From assembly GCA_016188625.1 (NCBI GenBank), contig JACPHL010000326.1, positions 1 through 5,489 of the forward strand: a stretch of DNA of 5,489 bases, in the 5' to 3' direction. A model generated the notes under the pieces. The model did no database searches and had not been told where the DNA came from. It worked only from the letters and a program-made list of their open reading frames with translations. The position numbers and the translations under genes are program-made. The stretch comes from Candidatus Rokuibacteriota bacterium (lineage in GTDB: Bacteria > Methylomirabilota > Methylomirabilia > Rokubacteriales > JACPHL01). Below are positions 1-4,858 of the stretch, one piece after another. How positions within the stretch are numbered: position 1 is the first letter of the stretch; each line of letters opens with the position of its first letter.

Positions 1-37
1 GCGGAGCATTAGGCGGAACGGCGCGGGTCCCCGCCAT
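1..37 (-). CDS. Possible start of a further downstream gene (partial)
   Basis: Seven bases after the amidohydrolase stop, an ATG on the minus strand opens a frame of 12 codons (MAGTRAVPPNAP) that reaches the window edge without a stop. An AAAGG stretch lies one base upstream, which is a poor ribosome-binding site, so initiation would probably depend on coupling with the gene before it. The only arguments for a gene are the operon-like spacing and the open frame. Twelve codons without a stop are expected by chance at this GC content. No function can be assigned. Confidence 0.25.
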   Translation of the reverse strand, partial: MAGTRAVPPNAP

Positions 38-44
38 GCCTTTC

Positions 45-1457
45 TCACGCCACGGGCCATCGCGGGCGCAGGGTCTCCTGGTAGGGGAGCTGGCGGACGA
101 TCCGCTCGGCGATCCGCTGGGCCTCGGCCAGGACCTTGTCAACGTCGATGGTGAGGAGCCGCCGGTGCTCCATCACGATCCGGCCGTCGATGACGGCGGT
201 CTCGACGTCCGCCCCCTCCCCCGAGTAGACCAGGGTCGGGACGATGGAGAAGTCGTGGAGCGGGACCCAGTTGGTCCGGCGCGTGTCCACGATGATCACG
301 TCCGCCTTCTTCCCCGGCTCGAGGGAGCCGATGGCGTCCTCCCAGCCGAGCGCCCGCGCCCCGTCGATGGTGGCCATCTCGAGGGCCTTCTCCGGGAGGA
401 CCAGGTCAGGCTGGAGGCGGACCTCCTTGTGGAGCGTGGCGACCTGGTACATCGCCCGGAACATGTCCAGGCTGTTGTTGGCCGCGGTCGAGTCGCACCC
501 CAGGCCCACCGTGACACCGCGCGCGAGCAGCTCGGGGAACTTCCCCCGCGAGGCCGCCCCGTAGGTGGAGTGCATGGAGGCGCCGGGGTTGTGGGCGACT
601 TTGACGTCGTAGGTCTTGCAGATCACGACGTCCGAGTCCGAGGCGGCGGCCATGTGGACCAGGAGCCAATTCGGCCCCAGGACCCCGAGCCCCGCCATCC
701 ACTGGACCGTGCTCATCCCGGTCCGCCGCTGGACCTCCTCGGCGAGCCCGAAGAGGAGGCAGTGGAACTGGACCAGGGTCTCGTCACGGTCGGCGTAGGC
801 CTTGACCCCCTGGAACAGCTCATCGGAGACGTTGGGCTCGATCCGGAGCCCGTAGGAGACCCGCACCCGGTCGTTGGCGGTCCGGTGCCAGCGCTTGAGC
901 AGCGCCTCGTTGATCCGGAGGGTCTCCTCGGTGCCGCGCCGCCCCGGGAAGTCGGGCGGCGGCTCGAACCCCGGCGGGAAGTCGTCCATCCCGGCCCAGG
1001 CGAAGATCCCCCGCATCCCGGACTCGGTGAGGGCCCGGCCGACCCCGTCCATGGCGTACCCGCCCGGATCGGCGTGGCAGGTCGTCCCGGTCCGGATCAT
1101 CTCCGCGCAGTTGAGCAGCGTGGCCCAGTAGGCGTCCTCCTCGGTGAGGAGGGTCTCGTAGGGGTAGATCCTCCCGTAGGTCCAGAGCTCCACCGGGACG
1201 TCGTCCCCGAGGCCGCGGGCCAGGGCCTGGACGTTGTGGCAGTGGGCGGACACGAGGCCCGGCATGACGATCCGGTCGCTCGCGTCGATCGTCCGGGCCG
1301 CCTGGTAGCGGGCCAGGGCCTCGGCGGTGTCCACCGCGACGATCCGGTCGCCCGTGATGGCGACGGCCCCGTCCCGGAGGATCCGCCGGCGCCCGTCCAG
1401 GGTGATGGTGATGCCGTGCTCGATCTTCAGATCGCAGGGGATCCGGTCCTGGCTCAC
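45..1457 (-). CDS. Amidohydrolase, TRZ/ATZ/MtaD-like (metal-dependent deaminase/hydrolase superfamily)
   Basis: A 470-aa protein of the length usual for cytosolic amidohydrolases of the AtzA/TrzN/MtaD group, which hydrolytically deaminate or dechlorinate purine-, pyrimidine- or triazine-like rings. Residues 10-65 and roughly 380-435 form the small composite beta domain (GDRIVAVD near the start, PGKKADVIIVD near the end), flanking a TIM-barrel core. Metal ligands visible by comparison with the family are H72 and H74 (the HxH of SAHCHN), H232, H268 and D322 (GLGCDSTAANN); H289 of AHNP is also conserved. The glutamate normally three residues after the third histidine (HxxE) is leucine here (L235), and the usual SN after the HNP motif is altered (GASMH). 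The GTG start is chosen because GAGGAG lies six bases upstream. The gene follows the diiron protein gene by 48 bp. The fold assignment is strong; the substrate is unknown and a classic deaminase activity is doubtful. It is probably cytoplasmic, as no signal peptide is seen. Confidence 0.88.
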   Translation of the reverse strand: MSQDRIPCDLKIEHGITITLDGRRRILRDGAVAITGDRIVAVDTAEALARYQAARTIDASDRIVMPGLVSAHCHNVQALARGLGDDVPVELWTYGRIYPYETLLTEEDAYWATLLNCAEMIRTGTTCHADPGGYAMDGVGRALTESGMRGIFAWAGMDDFPPGFEPPPDFPGRRGTEETLRINEALLKRWHRTANDRVRVSYGLRIEPNVSDELFQGVKAYADRDETLVQFHCLLFGLAEEVQRRTGMSTVQWMAGLGVLGPNWLLVHMAAASDSDVVICKTYDVKVAHNPGASMHSTYGAASRGKFPELLARGVTVGLGCDSTAANNSLDMFRAMYQVATLHKEVRLQPDLVLPEKALEMATIDGARALGWEDAIGSLEPGKKADVIIVDTRRTNWVPLHDFSIVPTLVYSGEGADVETAVIDGRIVMEHRRLLTIDVDKVLAEAQRIAERIVRQLPYQETLRPRWPVA

Positions 1458-1463
1458 GCGGCG

Positions 1464-1469
1464 CTCCTC
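1464..1469 (-). promoter_or_regulatory. Ribosome-binding site deciding the GTG start of the amidohydrolase
   Basis: GAGGAG on the minus strand, separated by six bases (CGCCGC) from the GTG at 1457-1455. It supports the non-ATG start, and the family's N-terminal beta strand begins only a few residues into the protein. Confidence 0.7.
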
Positions 1470-1505
1470 GATGAGTCGATCTGGGCAGGGGGCCAGGCCC
1501 GCGGG

Positions 1506-2165
1506 TCAACAGCCGGGGGCGTGGTGGATCCCCGCGCTCCGGAGCGCGAGGGCCTGGAGCTCCTCGGCCATCTCGAGGGTCCTGGCTGCGGCCCTGGCCG
1601 CCGCCTCCTGGGCCTCGGGGCTCGTGGCGTAGCGCAGGAGGAGCCGGCGGCCCAGCTCATGGTGGTGGCGCTCGTCCGGCTCGACGGTCTCCCGGTAGAG
1701 GCGGGCGGTCTCCGGGTCCCCCGCGGCCTCGCAGAACTCGATGAACTGCCGGTTCTTCACGATGGCGATCGCCTCCCGGGTGAACTGCCCGGCGGCCACG
1801 CGCTCGACGGTCGTCTTCAGGGTATCGAGGTACTGGAACAGGGGGCCGTACCCCTTGGCGAGCGGGTCGAAGCCCCGGGCGTCGAAGCCGAGCTCGCCGA
1901 GCCGGTCGGCGATCATCCGGTAGTGCTTGGCCTCGTCCCCCACCTGGCGGGCCAGGGCGAGCTTGACGTCCACTTCGTCGGTGGTGACCATCCAGCGGGC
2001 GGCGATCTCGCTCGCCTCGATCTCGTTCTTCAGGGCGACCTTGAGGAGGTTGACGATGTTGAGGTCGCCCTCGACCTCGGGCTTGAGCGTCTCGGCCGGC
2101 TCGAGGCGCCGGAGGATCTCCCGGTTGCTGGCATCGAGCTCCCGGACGAAGGTCTCGGCATCCAT
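1506..2165 (-). CDS. Ferritin-like diiron-carboxylate protein, subfamily not recognised
   Basis: A 219-aa, mostly helical protein carrying the four-helix diiron pattern: a glutamate-rich first helix (NEIEASE, residues 47-53), ExxH in the second (E78 and H81 in GDEAKHY), a glutamate in the third (E143 in QFIEFC) and ExxH in the fourth (E165 and H168 in PDERHHHE). That is the ligand set of the ferritin/rubrerythrin/diiron oxygenase superfamily. I see no CxxC rubredoxin domain, no signal peptide and no membrane segment. After the four-helix core comes an Ala/Glu-rich helix (about 182-208) and a short tail ending HHAPGC. The ATG has a GAGGGA purine tract five bases upstream and follows the hydrolase gene by 16 bp, so co-transcription is likely. 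By family precedent it could be an oxygenase or hydroxylase, a peroxide reductase or an iron-handling protein; the sequence does not decide. The diiron fold is well supported, the role is not. Confidence 0.85.
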   Translation of the reverse strand: MDAETFVRELDASNREILRRLEPAETLKPEVEGDLNIVNLLKVALKNEIEASEIAARWMVTTDEVDVKLALARQVGDEAKHYRMIADRLGELGFDARGFDPLAKGYGPLFQYLDTLKTTVERVAAGQFTREAIAIVKNRQFIEFCEAAGDPETARLYRETVEPDERHHHELGRRLLLRYATSPEAQEAAARAAARTLEMAEELQALALRSAGIHHAPGC

Positions 2166-2181
2166 GGCTCTCCCTCTCGCC

Positions 2182-2910
2182 CTACGCGCCCTTCAGGTGA
2201 CGGCCGAAGAAGGCGAGGGTCTTGGCCCAGGCGTCCCTGGCCGCCTCGGGGCGGTAGGAGTCGCGCTGATCGTTGAAGAAGGCGTGGGGGGCCTCCGGGT
2301 AGACGTGGACCTCGGCCGACTTGCCGTGGGCCCGGAGCGCCTCCTCGATGTCGCGGACCCAGGGGACGGGGATCATGGGGTCGTCCCCCGCGAAGATTCC
2401 CAACAGCGGACACGCGAGGCTCGGGACGTAGTCAATGGGGTGGCGCGGCTTGGCGTCCGACAGCTCCGGGTAGCGGATCCGGCCGTAGAAGTCCGCGCAC
2501 GCCTGGATCGGCTCGTGGCAGGCCAGGAGGAGCGCCCAGGCCCCGCCGATGCAGAAGCCGATCGCGCCGATCCGCTCCCCCCGCGCTTCCGTCCGCCCCC
2601 GGAGATAGGCCACCGCGGCCCGGAGGTCCTGGACGAACCGCCGGTCGGGGATCCCGCCCACGAACCGGCGAAGCTCCTCCAGATCCTGGGACGGGGCGCC
2701 GCCCTCGCGCGAGTACATGTCCGGGGCCAGCGCGACGTACCCCTCGCCCGCGAAGCGCCCCGCGACATCCCGGATGTGGTCGTTGAGCCCCCAGATCTCC
2801 TGGATGACCACCACGGCGGGGTGCGGGCCCGGCTCGGCAGGGAGGCAGAGATGGCCGCGGAGGACGTCGCCGTCGCTCGGGAAGGTCACGCCCTCGGCGC
2901 GGATCTCCAT
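2182..2910 (-). CDS. Dienelactone hydrolase family protein (alpha/beta hydrolase)
   Basis: A 242-aa protein matching the usual length of carboxymethylenebutenolidase-like enzymes. The catalytic triad is readable: nucleophile C120 in GFCIGG (cysteine replaces the serine of ordinary alpha/beta hydrolases, as in true dienelactone hydrolases), D177 in FAGDDPMIP and H209 in PEAPHAFFND. E38 in IQEIWGLN matches the glutamate that holds the cysteine in dienelactone hydrolase. These enzymes open dienelactones in chloroaromatic breakdown, but many homologues outside such pathways act on unknown esters or lactones. A longer reading frame extends upstream to 3030. I choose the ATG at 2910 because AGGAGGT lies six bases before it, the protein then begins at the family's first strand, and the upstream extension overlaps the receiver-like gene. 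The start overlaps that gene's stop by one base (TGATG). No signal peptide is visible, so it is probably cytoplasmic. Confidence 0.92.
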   Translation of the reverse strand: MEIRAEGVTFPSDGDVLRGHLCLPAEPGPHPAVVVIQEIWGLNDHIRDVAGRFAGEGYVALAPDMYSREGGAPSQDLEELRRFVGGIPDRRFVQDLRAAVAYLRGRTEARGERIGAIGFCIGGAWALLLACHEPIQACADFYGRIRYPELSDAKPRHPIDYVPSLACPLLGIFAGDDPMIPVPWVRDIEEALRAHGKSAEVHVYPEAPHAFFNDQRDSYRPEAARDAWAKTLAFFGRHLKGA

Positions 2911-3287
2911 CACCGCACCTCCTCGTCGCCCCCGGGATGCTCCCGGAGGAGGGCGGGGAGCTCCTGGCTCAACTCTTCCCTGGTCATCACCCTGTCGCAG
3001 CGGGAGTGGAGAGGCGCGGTGGCCTTCCACAGGGCGTGGGTGGTCCAGCCGATGAGCGGGGCGGGCCGACCCGCGGCCTCGTACGTCCGGAGCGCCGCGT
3101 CGAGGTCGAGCCCCCCGGCGGTCAGGTCCACGAGGACCAGCCCGGGGTTGTCGCCGAGCCGGGCCCTGAACTCCTCCACGTTCCGGGCGAAGGCGACCGG
3201 ACGGCCGACGGCCTTCGCGCTCTCGCCGATCTTCGACGAGAAGATCAGGTCGCGGACGAGCGCCAGGACCGGCCCGGAGACCGTCAT
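2910..3287 (-). CDS. Degenerate receiver-like (CheY-fold) small protein
   Basis: A 125-aa single-domain protein whose strand/helix rhythm resembles a response-regulator receiver. Strand 1 is PVLALVRDLIFSSKI (residues 6-20), strand 2 PVAFARN (30-36), strand 3 LVLVDLT with D54 where the phospho-acceptor aspartate sits (50-56), strand 4 PLIGWTTH (77-84) and strand 5 CDRVMTREE (97-105). The pair of acidic residues after strand 1 that binds magnesium is absent, and the conserved lysine of strand 5 is arginine or missing. Ordinary phosphorylation signalling is therefore unlikely. There is no output domain. The ATG at 3287 overlaps the def stop by four bases (ATGA); a GGGAGGA tract abuts it directly, too close for efficient independent initiation, so coupling to def is likely. 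A longer in-frame opening to 3539 runs through def and is not the real start. The fold is an inference from pattern, not from a search. Confidence 0.75.
   Translation of the reverse strand: MTVSGPVLALVRDLIFSSKIGESAKAVGRPVAFARNVEEFRARLGDNPGLVLVDLTAGGLDLDAALRTYEAAGRPAPLIGWTTHALWKATAPLHSRCDRVMTREELSQELPALLREHPGGDEEVR
2917..2923 (-). promoter_or_regulatory. Strong ribosome-binding site of the dienelactone hydrolase gene
   Basis: AGGAGGT lies inside the last codons of the receiver-like gene, six bases before the ATG at 2910. It is the most consensus-like Shine-Dalgarno of the operon's downstream half and settles the start against the longer upstream frame. Confidence 0.75.
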
Positions 3288-3832
3288 TCCTCCCGCTCCG
3301 GCCCCGGGAGCCAGTACCGGGTCCACTCCCTGAGGTGGGCGAGGCTCCCGAGGTCCGGCATCCGGTCGAGGTAGACCCGCCCCTTCAGGTGGTCGCACTC
3401 GTGCTGGAGGACCCGGGCGAAGAACTCCTTGACGACCAGCTCGACCGGCTCCCCCTGCCGCCCGAGCGCCTCGAGCCGCACCGCCCGGTAGCGCGGGACC
3501 CGGCCGCGGAGGTCGGGGATCGACAGGCACCCCTCCCACTCCTCCACCGTCTCGTCACCGAGGGGGGTGAGGGCGGGGTTGATGAGGACGGTGAGCGGGA
3601 CGGCCGGGAGGTCGGGGTAGCGGGGGCTGCCCTGGACCTCGAGGACCGCGATCTGGCGCGAGACGTGCACCTGCGGCGCGGCGAGCCCGACCCCGTCGTG
3701 CTCGCGCATGGTCTCGATCATGTCATCGATGAAGCGCTGGGTCTCGGGAGTCGGAATCGCTTCCGGCGGGAGCGGGTCGGCAACCCGCCGGAGGATCGGA
3801 TGCCCGAGCCGGGCCACCTTCAGGATCGCCAC
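3284..3832 (-). CDS. def: Peptide deformylase
   Basis: A 182-aa metalloenzyme that removes the formyl group from the N-terminal methionine of nascent proteins. All three family motifs are intact: motif 1 GVGLAAPQ (residues 47-54), motif 2 EGCLS (100-104, metal ligand C102) and motif 3 HECDH (144-148, metal ligands H144 and H148, catalytic E145). Length and motif spacing are normal. The start is a GTG, preceded five bases earlier by AGGAGG, and the protein opens with the typical strand and the GHPILR sequence. Bacterial def is often next to fmt, but no fmt is seen here; def is followed instead by a receiver-like gene that it overlaps by four bases. An extended -10 box lies 28 bp upstream of the start codon, so def may be the first gene of its own transcript. 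Confidence 0.97.
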   Translation of the reverse strand: MAILKVARLGHPILRRVADPLPPEAIPTPETQRFIDDMIETMREHDGVGLAAPQVHVSRQIAVLEVQGSPRYPDLPAVPLTVLINPALTPLGDETVEEWEGCLSIPDLRGRVPRYRAVRLEALGRQGEPVELVVKEFFARVLQHECDHLKGRVYLDRMPDLGSLAHLREWTRYWLPGPEREE

Positions 3833-3837
3833 CCTCG

Positions 3838-3843
3838 CCTCCT
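3838..3843 (-). promoter_or_regulatory. Ribosome-binding site deciding the GTG start of def
   Basis: AGGAGG on the minus strand, five bases (CGAGG) before the GTG at 3832-3830. No competing in-frame start with a better site is apparent. Confidence 0.75.
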
Positions 3844-3859
3844 CTCGGATCGAAGGGGC

Positions 3860-3868
3860 ATTATATCA
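3860..3868 (-). promoter_or_regulatory. Extended -10 promoter element upstream of def
   Basis: The minus strand reads TGATATAAT, a perfect match to the sigma-70 extended -10 consensus TGnTATAAT. The TG belongs to the TGA stop codon of the VOC-protein gene. It stands out as an AT island in very GC-rich DNA. A -35 hexamer at 17-bp spacing would be TCGGCT (3888-3883), matching TTGACA at only three of six positions, but extended -10 promoters can do without one. Transcription would begin near 3853, leaving a leader of about 20 nt that holds the def ribosome-binding site. Function is inferred from the motif alone. Confidence 0.55.
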
Positions 3869-4255
3869 TCCGCCGGACCGGTAGCCGACCAGCTCGAGGA
3901 GGTTCCCGTCCGGGTCGAGGAAGTAGAGGCAGTCGTGGTCGCCCCAGTCGATGGGGGCGTGGTGGGGGATCTCGCGCTCGCGGAAGAGTGCGAGGGCCCG
4001 CTGGAGGTCCTCGTGGGAGACCTCGAAGGCGTGATGGCTCTTCCCGAGCGGATTCGCGATCTGCTCGAGCCCCCCCGGCTCCCGGTCAGGTTTCCAAAAG
4101 AGGGCACAATTCCCGTCGCCGTAGCGGAGGAGGACCTGGTCCGGCAGGCGCATCGCCACGGTCATCCCGAGGATCTCGGTGTAGAACCGCTCGGCGCGGG
4201 CGAGGTCCCGGACGTCCACCCCGAAGTGGTCCAGGCGCTTGACCAGGAGCGGCAT
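3866..4255 (-). CDS. VOC superfamily (glyoxalase/extradiol dioxygenase fold) protein
   Basis: A 129-aa single-module vicinal-oxygen-chelate protein. Two beta-alpha-beta-beta-beta units can be read, one from LDHFGVDVRDLARAERFY (residues 8-25) and one from SHHAFEV (73-79) to the signature FLDPDGNLLELVGY (112-125). Likely metal ligands are H10, H74 (the HxAF position) and E121. The H10-H74-E121 spacing resembles the two-histidine, one-glutamate triad of extradiol dioxygenases and FosA-type proteins. The extra glutamate of glyoxalase I is not evident around residues 50-56 (NCALFWK). It could be a dioxygenase, a lyase, a thiol transferase or a binding protein; no substrate can be named. The ATG overlaps the nicotinamidase stop by one base (TGATG), and there is no convincing ribosome-binding site before it, which points to translational coupling. 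Confidence 0.85.
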   Translation of the reverse strand: MPLLVKRLDHFGVDVRDLARAERFYTEILGMTVAMRLPDQVLLRYGDGNCALFWKPDREPGGLEQIANPLGKSHHAFEVSHEDLQRALALFREREIPHHAPIDWGDHDCLYFLDPDGNLLELVGYRSGG

Positions 4256-4845
4256 CAGGGCATCCCGAGCCGGACGAAGCGGGCGCCGGCGGCCTGCATC
4301 TCCTCGATCGCCCTGGCGCTGTCCCCGGGCGCGACGTCCACCCCCTTGACGGCGTCCTCCAGGACCAGGACCTCGAACCCCTCCTTCCGGGCGTCGAGCA
4401 CCGTGGCCCGGACGCAGTAGTCGGTCGCGAGCCCGCCGACCCAGAGGCGGCTGACCCCGCGCTCCCGGAGCGCGCCGGCGAAGCCCCGACCCTCGGCGTC
4501 CACGGCCTGGAAGCAGGAGTAGGCGTCCTCGTTCGGGTCCATCCCCTTGGAGACCACCCGGGCTGCGGGCGGGAACTCGAGGTCGGGGTGGAAGGCGGCC
4601 CCCCAGGTCCCCTGGACGCAGTGGGGGGGCCAGGCCCCGCCGTACTCCTCGAAGTGGCGCGTCTTGGCCGGGTGCCAGTCGCGCGAGGCGTAGATCGGCG
4701 CGCCGGCCGCCCAGAAGCGCCCGGCGTACTCGTTGAGGACCGGAACCACCTGGTCGCCCTCGGGGACGGCCAGCGAGCCGCCGGGGCAGAAGTCGTTCTG
4801 GACGTCCACGATCACGAGGGCGTCCCGCTTGGGATCGATCGGCAT
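4255..4845 (-). CDS. pncA: Nicotinamidase (isochorismatase-fold amidohydrolase)
   Basis: A 196-aa cysteine hydrolase that converts nicotinamide to nicotinate and ammonia in the NAD salvage route. The catalytic triad is D14 (IVDVQNDF), K100 (VVSKGMD) and C144 (GLATDYCVRAT, including the cis-peptide region before the cysteine). The metal site typical of true nicotinamidases, rather than other isochorismatase-fold proteins, is present: D56 and H58 in RDWHP, H64, and H75 in PPHCVQGT. Length is close to that of known PncA proteins (about 185-215 aa). The open frame runs upstream to 5418 without a stop, but the start is the ATG at 4845. It has GGAGGTGA five bases before it and the protein begins one strand ahead of the catalytic aspartate; the upstream extension is an out-of-frame reading of queG. 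The gene sits five bases after the queG stop and overlaps the next gene by one base. Confidence 0.94.
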   Translation of the reverse strand: MPIDPKRDALVIVDVQNDFCPGGSLAVPEGDQVVPVLNEYAGRFWAAGAPIYASRDWHPAKTRHFEEYGGAWPPHCVQGTWGAAFHPDLEFPPAARVVSKGMDPNEDAYSCFQAVDAEGRGFAGALRERGVSRLWVGGLATDYCVRATVLDARKEGFEVLVLEDAVKGVDVAPGDSARAIEEMQAAGARFVRLGMP

Positions 4846-4850
4846 CTCGC

Positions 4851-4858
4851 TCACCTCC
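4851..4858 (-). promoter_or_regulatory. Ribosome-binding site of pncA overlapping the queG stop codon
   Basis: GGAGGTGA lies five bases before the pncA ATG, and its last three bases are the TGA stop of queG. A near-perfect Shine-Dalgarno fixes the pncA start and ties its translation to ribosomes finishing queG. Confidence 0.75.

Noticed and set aside
1-44. A GC-rich hairpin (GCGG/CCGC) after the amidohydrolase stop, considered as a terminator.
   Set aside because: The stem is only four or five pairs with no downstream T-tract on the minus strand, and the stretch may instead hold the start of another gene.
1481-1505. A GC-rich inverted repeat (GGGCCAGGCCC at 1490-1500) in the 48-bp gap before the amidohydrolase, considered as a terminator or operator.
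   Set aside because: The arms meet around a single base, so a real hairpin would have about three pairs. No T-run follows, and such short palindromes are common at this GC content.
36-2276. A 746-codon open frame on the plus strand, antisense to the amidohydrolase and diiron genes.
   Set aside because: It is in codon register with the two minus-strand genes, so a stop would need TTA, CTA or TCA codons in them, which GC-rich genes rarely use. The translation is a Gly/Pro/Arg/Val/Asp-rich string without recognisable motifs, while the minus strand encodes clear families.
2911-3030. An upstream in-frame extension of the dienelactone hydrolase starting at 3030.
   Set aside because: It overlaps the receiver-like gene, has no family resemblance, and bypasses the AGGAGGT placed six bases before the ATG at 2910.
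1927-3333. A 468-codon plus-strand open frame across the hydrolase and receiver-like genes.
   Set aside because: The same register effect opposite the hydrolase frame. It crosses several minus-strand gene boundaries and has no domain pattern.
3335-4420. A 361-codon plus-strand open frame across def and the VOC gene.
   Set aside because: Both minus-strand genes share this codon register and avoid the codons that would create antisense stops. Def carries all three catalytic motifs on the minus strand.
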